A stretch of 64,000 nucleotides of DNA from Ephydatia muelleri. Lineage: Eukaryota > Porifera > Demospongiae > Spongillida > Spongillidae. The stretch spans positions 4,764,789-4,828,788 of the forward strand of contig JABACO010000012.1 in assembly GCA_013339895.1 (NCBI GenBank), read 5' to 3'. The position numbers and the translations under genes are program-made. The notes under the pieces are model-generated. The model was not told the DNA's origin, did not search any database, and saw only the letters and a list, made by a program, of their open reading frames with translations. Below are positions 1-10,189 of this stretch, piece by piece; position 1 is the stretch's first letter; every line of letters starts with the position of its first letter.

Positions 1-104
1 TGTAGGTTTTAGTCAACTTCAATTCCATCTGAATAGTTATCCTTATCTTCACTCTCCTCATCTTTGCCTACGTGTTCATCATCACCTGTACCATACAATG
101 TACC

Positions 105-262
105 TAACTGTACATAGGCCTATACTAGTACCCTGGACCTATGTAGGCCTATCCTGGACCTACATGTACATGTACCTACATAGGCCTATCCTGGACCTAC
201 ATGTACCTACATAGGCCTACCCTGGACCTACGTACCTACATAGGCCTACCCTGGACCTACTG
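105..262. repeat. Short tandem repeat with AGGCCTA and ACATGTAC cores
   Basis: About five imperfect units of roughly 30 bp, each containing CTACATAGGCCTA followed by CCTGGACCTAC and, in most, a TACATGTAC palindrome. The flanks on both sides show no coding signal. Looks like a minor minisatellite. Confidence 0.75.
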
Positions 263-365
263 TTCTCAGAGAAAAACTGCTACATGTACTTGTACCCCAG
301 GCAGTCTAACATCAGATTAGGCTAATCACAGTTTACATAGCACACAATTGTAAGGTCAAGCTAGC

Positions 366-1159
366 TGTACTAAAGTCCGCGACACCATCGAGGAAGTAAA
401 CGTTAATGGCTTCTTAATGAATAACATTACATTCATGCCCACAATACCACAATGTGTATAAATCTACCAGCTATGTTGGCTATAAAAAGGAACCTTGTGC
501 AGCTTAACAATTAGTCAAAAATTTCAAGTTAACAGGGGGTACTTTTTAAATATTTATTCAATTCGACCATAATTTTGTACCGCATCCAAAATAAAGAATC
601 ATATTTTGATTCTACGCGTATTGGTACCTCTAAATATAAAATATCTCGTCTTCTGCTTTTACACTGCCTGTTTGATTTTCAAGAATACATTCTTTACCTT
701 TTAGCCTCATTACTGGTGCCATCTTTAGACTGTGTAAACAAACACTTCTTGCTAAAATAACTGTTCTGAACCATAGTTTGCTTAGTGTTAGATAAGGGCC
801 GCTCCTTGTACCTTATTTGTTCTTGCGCCCAGAGGCCCTTTGTATATGACTATTGCGCTTTTGTGATACCATTTGCCTTTGTTCTTCTTGCGCCCAGAGG
901 CCATTTGTACGCTATTATTCGTTTGAGTTATGTAAACGTTTCGAAGTGTTTCTTGTGAATTTCATTACGCGCTACTTGTTAATCATCATGAATAATAGTC
1001 TCGCTCATTAGTATTCAACTCACTGAATTTTTAATAATACGAGATGGTCTGCGGAAAATAATATGTCTAACCTCTTTTTTAGACCCCACAGACACCTTTT
1101 ATTTAAAAAAAAGAGTGCATAATTTTTACTTCCTCGATGATGTCGCGTACTTTAGTACA
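366..1159. mobile_element. Candidate non-autonomous element with 35-bp terminal inverted repeats
   Basis: The 35 bases at 366-400 match the reverse complement of 1125-1159 at 33 of 35 positions (core ACTAAAGT, CGCGACA, ATCGAGGAAGTAAA). The interior has no convincing ORF. It contains a local direct duplication of TTCTTGCGCCCAGAGGCC (about 822-903). I could not identify a target-site duplication, so the true ends and superfamily are uncertain. Confidence 0.45.
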
Positions 1160-1170
1160 CACTTGTAAGC

Positions 1171-1236
<66 letters not shown>

Positions 1237-1312
1237 CACACAAACACACACACGCACACACACGCACACACAGTACAAACACACACACACACACACACAC
1301 ACTAACAACACA
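1171..1312. repeat. (CA)n microsatellite
   Basis: A long dinucleotide run with a few G and T interruptions. The Cys/Val-rich and His/Thr-rich ORFs that cover it on both strands are products of the repeat, not genes. It directly abuts the right inverted repeat of the preceding candidate element. Confidence 0.97.
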
Positions 1313-3034
1313 CACAGCTCATAGTCTTAATCTGTTCTGGCTTCACAAACAACTTAGTTTTGCATTCAAGCAAAGGGCTCCTGAATTGTAGAAATTTTGT
1401 CCATAGTATTTTACAACTGAGGGAGTGGGTGCCATCACGCGAGTTCGTGTCTCGAAAATGTCGCTTCGCGCCACGACTAACCTGATGCGTGTGAAACACA
1501 AGTATGCTCGAGTCACGCACGGGTATCACTCGTGACGCGCGCACGCGTGTGTCAAGAAGCTACGTCTGGATGGTACTGTATGCGCGATTTATACAAACGA
1601 TCCCGATCGCATCGGGTAAGATCGCATAGTAACTCAACTGGTAGAAAACCTTTTTGGGCAGCGCGATGAGAGGTCTGGGACCGATTTCATGCCATCAAAA
1701 AACTGAAGGAGGGCCACGCTTCAACTACACAGCATTATCTGTATATGGTACTATCCGCACGTGAGTCAATTTTGAGGGCACGAGATGGAGGAACGTATAA
1801 ATTCAACATGAAATGCTTCTCCCGGGTATGGAAGCCGATTTTTCTATACGAAGGCCTAGTTTTTAGTACATTTTATAGTTCTTCGATGTACTAGCTATAT
1901 TATTTTCAAATATCAAAATCGTAAATCGCAAAGGTATTGACACAAATGACCGTGGAATATTGTAATGAGAAACCCTTCTCATTGACTACCTGTACATTTG
2001 GGGACAATGTTATGACAATCCTAGGGAAGCCCCAGTTTAAATAGGAAAAATACGGCGACACCACTAAAAATCATAACAAATGTAGTGTACTAACATTTTC
2101 AAATTTCAAATCCTGGGAAAAATCTGGCGTCCTTGGTATACAACTAACCCATACATTGGTATGGGAAGGTATACGGGAATATTCGGTGATTCGCAAACCG
2201 CGAGTAAATTATTCTGACTTTTGACCGCTCATTTCTGGATATGAGCTGTTATAAATTATAATGCGAACATAGTGTAAAAAGCTACTCTACTTATTTTACA
2301 ACTAGTACCTGTGATTCTGTTGCTAGCGGATCTTTTAGTTTTTTAGTTTCCCCCTAATTCGGACCACTTTACTCGCGGACGCGGTGTTACGATAAGCAGC
2401 TCCTGATTTGCGCTTACGTGATTTGCCTTCCAATGACATGTCGAACTTTCAAATAATACACACTAAGCACAGAATAGTAAGTTGTGACCAATAGATCAAA
2501 CGAATGGTGTGTGCGGCTTACCAGATAAATAGGTCACACTAAGTTTCTCAACTACTCAAGCTCACCAACGAAATGAATCAACAACCAGTAAGAATGCGGA
2601 ATCACAAATAGGACACTGCGTTGCGAGTGCCCACTGTTCGAGCAGCACGATAACAATGACAAAGGTTGGTAGCAATTAACACGTAGATGATTCTCATGAC
2701 ATCAGTCTAGCCGAAATTTCTATTGATCATTCATTAATTGTTAATCTTTATCATCTGGAAGTACTACACTACCTATATACTACACTATACTATACTACAT
2801 AAATAATTAAACGCGATTCTTATAATTTGCTTGGCGGCTGGCGCGCCTATCGTCATTTTGGCGTCCCCTTTGTAAGGCCATGCAAAATTGACTATTAGTT
2901 TCTCGTCCCTGCCCGCATACTTTTTTGGAGCCCCCCACCAAACTTCATTGTTTTATTTTTCAATCATCACGTGACAATAATAATAGCGAAAATGGGTCTT
3001 GTGGATTTTATTTTATTACATAAAATTTACAACG
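1313..3034. other. Intergenic stretch without recognised genes
   Basis: No ORF above background, no RNA gene and no clear repeat boundary. A short TACACTATAC-type low-complexity run lies near 2,765-2,800. Confidence 0.5.
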
Positions 3035-3645
3035 ATGTATCTTCCGAAATATTAACGCTATCGGGTTCCTATTTTTAACACAACTTACCACACCATTATT
3101 ATATGTGAGAATCCATTTTGGTGTCTTACACATGCGGAGTACCGACGTTACAAGGTCCGATACCCCGTAGGGTTCAAAGTGGCCTCATCTTCAGGTAGGA
3201 GTGTCCAAATCGGTTCAAAATAGGTACCCATGTAGAAGGGTCCTACCGCTATTGATTTGTTCTGTTCGTTAATTTTTGCTTTAATTATCCGTTATGGAGA
3301 TACAATTGTGCAAAGTAATTGCCCACGCCATTAACGTATTACGACTGGCTTCGAGGATCCGTTAATGGCGCGTAACGCCCGGGAAATATGCAATTACTTT
3401 GCACACTTTAAAGCAAAAATTAACGAACAGAACAAATCAATAGCGGTAGGACCCTTCTACATGGGTACCTATTTAGAACCGATTTGGACACTCCTACCTG
3501 AAGATGAGGCTGTTTTGAACCCTACGGGGTATCGGACCTTGTAACATCGGTACCCCGCATGTGTATAAGACACAAAAATGGATTTTCACATATTGTTGTG
3601 TTAACAATAGGAATCCGATAGCGTTAATAGTTCGGAAGATATATA
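3035..3645. mobile_element. Fold-back (long inverted-repeat) element
   Basis: The left arm (about 3,035-3,335) is the reverse complement of the right arm (about 3,360-3,645) with scattered mismatches and small gaps. Shared blocks include CTATTGATTTGTTCTGTTCG, CTTCAGGTAGGAGTGTCC and GATACCCCGTAGGGTTC. At the centre CGCCATTAACG faces CGTTAATGGCG. No coding capacity. A related, more diverged copy lies near 57,660-57,850. The size and structure fit a MITE or fold-back element; the superfamily is unknown. Confidence 0.8.
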
Positions 3646-3805
3646 TTGATTTAAATGTTATGTTATAAAATAAATCATTATCGTATAGAACGTTCCAAAT
3701 GTCGCTTATAAATTTGACCGTGACAGGGGCTTACAAGATCCATATACCATGGACAGTCATTCAAGTGGAGACGGGGTCTGACGTTTTCTTCACTGTTTTC
3801 TAAAA

Positions 3806-4249
3806 TTGTCGCCGGAACTCATCCTCTTCTTGTTGTCGATGAAGAATTCATCCCTAGATGAGGTTCATATTGGCCTTACGAAGGATTCGTTAAGCATTGT
3901 GGATGAGCAGCTCAACACGTCGACGATGTTTTCGCGATGTTTGGTCAGCATGTTAAGTTCATCGTGTCACAGACCTTGGCCTTGGTTCGTGAAGACGATC
4001 GATCAATCAGCCTCAGCTTCTTCAACACTTCCCAATGCATTTGAAGTTTTGATTGCCTCTCAGAAAGCAGTAGATAAGGCAACGCTACCATTAAAAATCC
4101 AGGAAAGAACAAGTTGTTCAATGACCTTGTTTCCTATTTTGAGAGTAAGGGATGGGACAGCCGACTTAGTGAAAGTCTCAGAGTCTTCTTACCCCATGTG
4201 TTCTGTGTGCAACCAAACGAAGGAGCATATCAAAAGAAGGAAGTGTACT
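3806..4249 (+). pseudogene. Possible decayed coding exon interrupted by a transposon
   Basis: Protein-like stretches occur here in more than one frame, for example FNDLVSYFESKGWDSRLSE in one and AFEVLIASQKAVDK in another. The frames do not connect without shifts. The hAT-like insertion starts just after 4,257, and the bases right of it (5,553 to about 5,622) again look coding and end at an AG|GTACAT splice-donor-like site. I do not recognise the family. This may be a relic gene broken by the insertion, or chance. Confidence 0.2.
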
Positions 4250-4935
4250 GTTCGATGTAGGGTGTGTAACCGGTTATCAGGTTATTCGGGTTATTCGGAT
4301 TCGAATAGTAATTTAGCAATACTCGGAAAAATCGATTGCTGGATTTGTTCTATTCGAAATAACCGGTTTGTGCATCACCATTCGGTGGTACTTAGGTATT
4401 CGTTGTCCGCATCGACAATTCGCCCATTATTCGAATACCTTTTTATGACGATATCCAGATACCTGTTAACGATATTACATGTACGATAATAATTACTTCT
4501 AATTTGAAACGTAACGTTAATAACGTCACTGTTGTTACTATTTATATATATACGAGATCGATCAGATGCAGCAATTAACCGACGAATTATTGCAAGTTTA
4601 TATGTACGGGCAGTGATTCGAACTAGGCAACAGATCTCCCTCTTAATTAACGAATCATGACGACGGGCAGCTCCAGCTACAAATCATAGTTCGCTTAGTG
4701 CATTTTCGAACGAGCTGGTTTCTTGCATCAATCTCTGTGAGCTGATATTGCCACGATCGCACTTAGCTGACTTAGGCCTACTTAGTTACTAGTATTCTTT
4801 CAAAACTCGCGATGGTGAAATGGAGGCTGCATGGCCGGTGGTGCGTAAACTTCAGATGTGGTTCTACTCTTTTGGCCACGCTAACTTAGGTCAGGACACG
4901 CCCATCTAGGTATGTGGTTAGGCCTAGCGATTTAG

Positions 4936-5305
4936 GCCTATGTAGGTAGCTGTGGTTGTGTACTGAGTGCATCTGATGTGATGGGGGTAGCTGTGGTTGT
5001 GTGCTGAGTGCATCGGATGTGATGGGGGAAGCTATGGTTTTGTGCCTCATGAGGGCATCTGGTGTGAGGGGGTAGCTGTGGTTGTGTGCTGAGGGCATCT
5101 GGTGTGATGGGGGAAGCTATGGTTGTGTGTCTCATGAGGGCATCTAGTGTGATGGGGGTAAGTGTGTTTGTGTGCTGAGAGCATCTGGTAGCTGTGGTTG
5201 TGTGCGGAGGGCATCTGGTGTGATGGGGGAAACTACTGTTGTGTGCCTCTGGGGCATCTGGTGTGATGTGAGTAGCTGTAGGAGGGTCTCTGGTGTGATG
5301 TGTAC
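4936..5305. repeat. Minisatellite of about 42-bp units inside the hAT-like element
   Basis: Eight to nine imperfect copies of a unit containing GCTGTGGTTGTGTGCTGAG followed by GCATCTGGTGTGATGGGGG. The minus-strand His/Pro-rich ORFs spanning it are repeat artefacts. Minisatellite expansion inside non-autonomous elements is common. Confidence 0.85.
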
Positions 5306-5339
5306 ATTTAGGTGGCTTCGTGAGCATAAAACCTGAATA

Positions 5340-5520
5340 ACCTAGGTATTCGGCTGGCAAATTGTCAAAACCTATTCGGAAAAATCGATTTTCTTTTTTC
5401 AAGTATTCGGAAAAATCGATTTTCAGATCCAGAAAAACCGGAAAAATCGATTAGTGTTTTTAAAGTATTCGGAAAAATCGATTAGTGTTTTTAAAGTATT
5501 CGGAAAAATCGATTTTCATT
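5340..5520. repeat. Subterminal TATTCGGAAAAATCGATT repeats
   Basis: At least four copies of the motif with short spacers lie just inside the right end of the hAT-like element. Related sequence (ACTCGGAAAAATCGATT) sits near its left end at about 4,320. Subterminal repeats of this kind are typical transposase-binding clusters in hAT elements; that role is inference. Confidence 0.65.
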
Positions 5521-5552
5521 ATTCAGGGGAGGTTACACACCCTAGTTCGATG

Positions 5553-5944
5553 ACTGGCCATCAATGCCAGCTCTCAATACGAGGGAATTGCTTTTGAAGA
5601 ATAGCTTGATCAGGTACATATGCTCATCAGTTACCACTCTTCAGAACAGCTTTCACTGCAAAAATAAAAGAGCTTTCATTTGCCTAGTGAAATTATATTT
5701 TTTATTTCTACCCTGCATGTGAGAAAGGCTAGTAAGCATTTATAACATGATAATATTCATGTACATCATTACACACCTGTGAATGTATTTTCAATTCTCC
5801 AGCATGTGCAGGTTGGTCAACTTCAACCACATCACCATTTTGCTCACTACCTTCATGTTTACCTTCAAACTGTTCCTTGTCAACTAGGCTACCATACTGC
5901 TGTGTTCCATTATACCATCACTACATTCACTGGCACCATCACCA
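5553..5944. other. Spacer between two transposon relics
   Basis: The first 70 bases may continue the decayed exon cut by the hAT-like insertion. The remainder is AT-rich. From about 5,900 to 6,110 there are three imperfect copies of a CACC(A)TTG/GTCACCATCA-type repeat that run into the integrase relic. Confidence 0.4.
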
Positions 5945-6745
5945 TCATTTTTTTATTGGCACCACAATCACCTTGTTCACTGTCACCATCACATCATCTT
6001 TTATATTGGCACCACATGCAGTCATGATCGTCTTGTTCACTGTCATCATTACCAGTATCTTTTTCATTGGCACCACAGTCACCTTGTTCACTGCCACCAT
6101 CTCATCTCCACCCATGTAAGTAAGTTTTGCTGAAGACTCTTTAGCAACACTGCTATTAGTAGTTTTAGGCAAGCACAGTGGATGGCCTAATAATGTTTTA
6201 AGGCAATACCTTCCTTTACCAAGGTCTTTATGAATAATAAAGGGGCCTGTCCATCGTTTTTCAAGTTTTCCTCCCATTTTATGCTTGTTCCATGTATTCT
6301 CTTTTAACACCCTGTCTCCGACTCACAATCTTGAATTTGTGTTGTGCTTTCTGTCATATTGCTTCTTCTGTCAGGTCTGAGGGTACTGGAAGTTTAGCTT
6401 CATGAAAGTGTATCAAAAGAATTGTGTACTTGTTACTTAATTGTGTGCTAGGTCCAATAATTCTATTCCAATCTGTTTCCAACTACTATTAGGAAAACTG
6501 GTACAGGCTGCAACCCTTCATCTGGGTGGTCAAATTTTCTCTTTGTTCTTTGGCAATGTGCACATCGTTGTACCTGAGCACAAAAAAAGTTATGAAAGTA
6601 TATACTTCAAGACTATCTTCGCTTGAGTTCTATCTCTACCTTCGTGATTTCCAGCTGGCCCTATATGGCATCCGTCAAATATGTCTTCTTGTTTTAATAT
6701 CCTTATCACGAGGGCTACACACGCTTCACCTTTCGACTTGTTCTT
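5945..6745 (-). pseudogene. Degenerate integrase with H2C2 zinc finger and GPY/F domain
   Basis: Read on the minus strand from about 6,745 downward, several frames give integrase pieces: a histidine-side zinc segment resembling GNHEGRDRTQAKI, a CxxC half near CAHCQRTKRKFDHP, the start of the rve core (WKQIGIELLGP), then, after a large internal loss, the C-terminal GPY/F module with WTGPFIIHKDLGKGRY. Gypsy retrotransposon integrases and Ginger DNA-transposon transposases share this order. The DDE core between the two halves is missing and stops and frameshifts are frequent, so the copy is dead. Its last third is filled by a GTGAACAAGG-type minisatellite. No LTRs were seen, which leaves gypsy versus Ginger open. 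Confidence 0.6.
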
Positions 6746-7222
6746 GCTAACGCGAAGTAACATTATACATACACCCTTCGTCGTCGATCCCAGCTACCTC
6801 ACGTAAATGTAGAATGCTGACACTTTGAACACGAGGGTGTCGAAAATCCGGAAGGGTGCCGAAAATCCGGAACGGTGCCGAAAATTGGAGTCAAATATCC
6901 TAGGATATTTCGAATGGGGGTTCCAAATTAAGGAGATGCCGATGATTTTGCGACACCGGCCTTTTTCATTAGTGTTTCTCAATTGGTATACAGTGCTGTT
7001 GCCGTGCGCAGGCACGGGTTAATATGACTGGATGGAAGTTGGCACCACATTCCTTAGCACCACATTCCACACCAATTAACATAATAATCAAATTGTACAG
7101 CGCGCGCTCGTCCAACCAAACCACAAGTGCATCACGTACATGTAACTCCCGCCCCGCCCCCTCAGACATGGCGCCTGACATATATATAGACGGCATAAAC
7201 CTTTTCCACAGGCCCTAGTTGT
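6746..7222. other. Intergenic stretch with small repeats
   Basis: Three copies of GAAAATCCGGAA/GAAAATTGG occur at about 6,840-6,890. The segment GATGGAAGTTGGCACCACATTCC (its first bases, 7,028 on) recurs in inverted orientation near 20,050, so part of this stretch is a dispersed repeat. No gene recognised. Confidence 0.45.
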
Positions 7223-7465
7223 GTATTAAAATTTGAGGGGTGGAAAATAGGGCCTGGGTCCATTGGCACAGTCCTCCTAGCCATTACCATGAAACTTGAT
7301 GTACTCGTATACTTTGAAAAAAAAAATTGAAATCTACGGACGACGGTCTGGAACGAGGAATGCTAGAGCTGGGATTACCAGTTTTCCTGGTAATGGCTAG
7401 CGCATGCGCGCTAGAGCATTGCCAATGGACACCAGGCCCTATTTTTCACCCCAGGAATTTAATAT
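7223..7465. mobile_element. Short inverted-repeat element (MITE-like)
   Basis: The left end (GGGGTGGAAAATAGGGCCTG followed by GTCCATTGGCA) is the imperfect reverse complement of the right end (TGCCAATGGAC then CAGGCCCTATTTTTCACCCC). The 243-bp interior is non-coding. A second internal pair, TAGCCATTACC and GGTAATGGCTA, adds to the hairpin potential. The exact target duplication is unclear. Confidence 0.7.
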
Positions 7466-7696
7466 CTGAACCTGCGGCAGCAGGTTCAATATAGGATTGA
7501 TTGAGGATTGATGAATATCATTAAAAACTTCACTCGCGTCTGGAGGGACAACGGAGAAACGGATCGCGTATCTCTTTGTCGCGATGGAACGAGAACTCAA
7601 AGATCTACAGTTCTACGTTTGTTCCGTGTCATAAAACGGTGTGCTTTTAGAGAAACAAACGAATTCCTTTTTCTCGTGCCCAGTCCCAAAATAATT

Positions 7697-7733
7697 CTTG
7701 GTCGTCGTCGTCGTCGTCTTCTTCTTCTTCCTT
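7697..7733. repeat. (GTC)n / (TTC)n trinucleotide tract
   Basis: Six GTC/CGT units followed by five TTC units. It lies about 200 bp upstream of the TATA-like motif at 7,936. Confidence 0.85.
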
Positions 7734-7935
7734 AGGAAGGTATAACTCGAGCTACGAACGGTTTTGAAGAACGGCAATAGCACCAATATCTTTGGAATTC
7801 ACCTGCACGGTGCCCTTTAAGGTCATATAAAGACTACAGCGAGAAGTACCTCATGCGGTAGCAAGTTCTGTATAGGATATGAAGTTATTGCAGAAGTTTA
7901 TTGTTGATGAATGAAGTTATTTTACAGCATGCAGT

Positions 7936-7943
7936 ATAAATAC
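7936..7943 (+). promoter_or_regulatory. TATA box, probable promoter of the YKADPEKK-repeat gene
   Basis: TATAAATA lies 47 bp upstream of the left end of the Ginger-like element. If the element is removed, the motif falls about 80 bp before the ATG now at 12,804. The paralogous copy at 44.9 kb has a TATA-like TATAATTA at 44,881 about 78 bp before its own ATG and shares TTTGGTGT and TAGTGAAGTT in the leader. This supports the assignment; no expression data are available. Confidence 0.5.
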
Positions 7944-7982
7944 TCCGACCTGCACGAAATTTATTTGGTGTTCCTATCGCAT

Positions 7983-8070
7983 TGTTAGGCGCAATCTATC
8001 AATTTGCGCAATTTATAAATTGCGCTGCGCATTATGTGAATCCACGTAGTGCGCAACAATTTATAAATTG
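7983..8070. repeat. Left terminal inverted repeat of the Ginger-like element
   Basis: 88 bp matching the reverse complement of 12,686-12,773, with differences confined to about eight bases after the first twelve. It holds two AT-centred palindromes built on GCAATTTATAAATTGC, so each terminus can itself fold. Confidence 0.9.
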
Positions 8071-8109
8071 CGCCACGTGGTTGACCAGCGTTAACACTTC
8101 AGTTCCAAT

Positions 8110-9704
8110 ATGTCTAAAGAGGAGCACCGAATGATATTCGAGAAGTTTTGCCGTGAAAGGTATGTAGATAAAGTAGAAGAACAAGCAAAACCGTTAACGA
8201 AGAGAAAGCCAAAAGGATTCGTCAAGCTGTTAAGGGAGAACATAGTAGTACTACAGCTTCTTTCAGACATTGGGTGAATAGAACAAAGAAGTTTGAGCTG
8301 CTAAACTGCGCAGAGTTGGAGTTGACTGATGTGTTGTGTCTCCCGGTTAAAGCCAAGGTGAGTAACTCAAGAAAGCTATACATGTACGTGCATGTTTACA
8401 ACTACGGCCCAAATTCATATATGCACTCTTCGTTGAAATTTGCAAGTTAAGTAGGATTAGGTAAAATCTAATCTACATCTATACAATATTATTATTTACT
8501 ACATGTATAACAATTGCGCATGTATGATTCATGATTGCTTGAATGGATGTATTCAATTATTTATGCAACGTGTTTTCTTTCTACTTAAAACAGAATGACA
8601 ATGACAAGACTATTTTTGGTCATTATCGTGTGGTTGCTATGGTTGAAAAGTTCTATGATATCCTTGAACGTATCCATTCATTGGAAAGTGGTCATGTTGG
8701 ATACAAAAAAACTCTGGCAGAAGTATGTTTTATGTGTATTTGTATGGGGTGTTATGTGCTGTAATCAGGCTGTATCACACAATCATACAGCACTGTGCAT
8801 ATAAATTGACATCTAGATCTGATAACTACTTTATTTGTTTTTAGTGCCGTAAATCAAAAGAGTTATAATAATATTTATGTCAGTATTGCACTCTCAAATT
8901 TCAGGTACAGAAAACGTATGACTGCCTACCTAGAGAAGCTGTGCAGTATTTCTGTAACACATGTTCAATTTGTCAACTTAAACAACCCCAGAATAGTACT
9001 GCTCCACTTAGACCAATAGTATCATCAGGTTTTCTAACTCGATGCCAGGTAATGTTATTGAGTTATGGCAAGCACTTTACTATTATATGTATGCCTCAAT
9101 CCTACATTTAGATTGACCTCATTGATATGAGGCATATGCCTAATGGCTCATATCATTACATAGCTCATTACATGGATCATTGGTCTAAGTTCCATATTCT
9201 GTGGCCTTTAATGAAAAAGTCAGCAGTTGACGTTGCTGTTGGTCTAGTGAAAAGAGTATTTCCCTATTTGGGCCTTCCCAAGATCCTGCAGTCTGACAAC
9301 GGAAGGGAATTTGTCAATGAGATTGTGAAAGAAGTTGTTCGATCATGGCCAGGAGAGGTTGTTATAATCAATGGACGTCCTCGTCACTCGCAGTCACAAG
9401 GGTTGGTTGAAAAAGGAAATCATCTTGTAGAAATGCAGATTCAGTCAATGAAAAATGAGTGGAAGGAGTCTGGAGATGTGCCATGGTCTGACTGGTTAGC
9501 TCGCATACAATGTAAGTTGGCCTAAATAATAATAAATAAATTAATGTACATGTCACATTCTCCTGTAAGTATGCCGCACTTTGAAAAAAAGTCCCTATGA
9601 AGTGGTTTTTGGGCAACCTCCAAGAACAACTTCATTTGCTGAACTTCCAAAGGGAAAGAATCCTTGCATTATGGAGGAAGATGTTGCAGATCTCATTGCC
9701 ACAG
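8110..9704 (+). CDS. Ginger-like transposase, integrase part (exons 1-5)
   Basis: Five exons are inferred from GT/AG signals and frame: 8,110-8,357, 8,594-8,722, 8,905-9,048, 9,112-9,511 and 9,570-9,704. Exon 1 starts MSKEEHRM and needs one frame change near 8,200 to reach its donor. Exons 2-3 give an HHCC zinc-binding region (HSLESGHVGYKKTLAE, then YFCNTCSICQLKQ). Exon 4 is the rve catalytic core: first Asp in IDLIDM, second in LQSDNGREF, Glu in SQGLVEKGN, with 37 residues between the last two instead of the usual 35. Exon 5 continues with SPYEVVFGQPPR, typical after the core in gypsy and Ginger integrases. The catalytic acids are all present. It would act in the nucleus to cut and join element ends. 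Confidence 0.75.
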
Positions 9705-9802
9705 GTTACGATGTTACTTAATATAATGTATACCATTAATTCTATTTAGAGTTTCACATTAATTAGCACATACATAGAACAGAACTGTACTCAGGCGGGG
9801 AG

Positions 9803-9840
9803 GGGGGTTAGAGGGGTTTGATCAAACCCCTCTAACCCCC
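9803..9840. repeat. Perfect 38-bp palindrome
   Basis: GGGGGTTAGAGGGGTTTGAT followed by its exact reverse complement. It lies in the intron after exon 5 of the Ginger-like gene, just before a GGCC-rich tandem repeat, and probably marks a later small insertion. Confidence 0.9.
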
Positions 9841-9879
9841 CTGGAGAGGTGGCATGTAAGCTAGAATTTGCCTATTACT

Positions 9880-10040
9880 CATATTTGGCTTATCACAAGG
9901 CATTTGGCCTATACCAAGGGGGACCCCCCCTGCCCGTATTTGGCCAAGGGGGACCCTCCCCCCACCTGTATTTGGCCTATCACAAGGGGGAACCCCCTCT
10001 GTCGCATTTGGCCTATACCAAGGGGACCCCCCCAGGAGCA
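9880..10040. repeat. Tandem repeats of ATTTGGCCTATxxCAAGGGGGACCCCC type
   Basis: Four to five units of about 30-45 bp, each with an internal GGGGGACCCCC hairpin. They lie in an intron of the Ginger-like gene. ORFs crossing them on either strand are repeat artefacts. Confidence 0.75.
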
Positions 10041-10189
10041 AGTGCCTGGTTAATGGAATCCCCCTTTCCAAAATCAAGCACACAGGCCTGTAGAAGCAAT
10101 TTAGATAGTACATAAAATGCCAAACACAATAGAAGCGATCAATTGTATACATGAGCATGACTCAAAAACTATATGTTCATTCACTACAG

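Larger units (their letters stand above)
4258..5544. mobile_element. Non-autonomous hAT-like DNA transposon
   Basis: The termini are TAGGGTGTGTAACC at the left and its exact reverse complement GGTTACACACCCTA at the right. The element is flanked by a perfect 8-bp direct duplication, GTTCGATG, at 4,250-4,257 and 5,545-5,552. Eight-base duplications with short TAGGG/CAGGG-type termini are characteristic of the hAT superfamily. No transposase ORF is present, so the copy depends on another source. The interior carries a minisatellite and repeated TATTCGGAAAAATCGATT motifs near both ends. Confidence 0.85.

Noticed and set aside
1103..1391. Cys/Val-rich and His/Thr-rich ORFs
   Set aside because: Translation of the (CA)n microsatellite.
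4886..5402. His/Pro/Thr-rich minus-strand ORFs
   Set aside because: Produced by the 42-bp minisatellite inside the hAT-like element.
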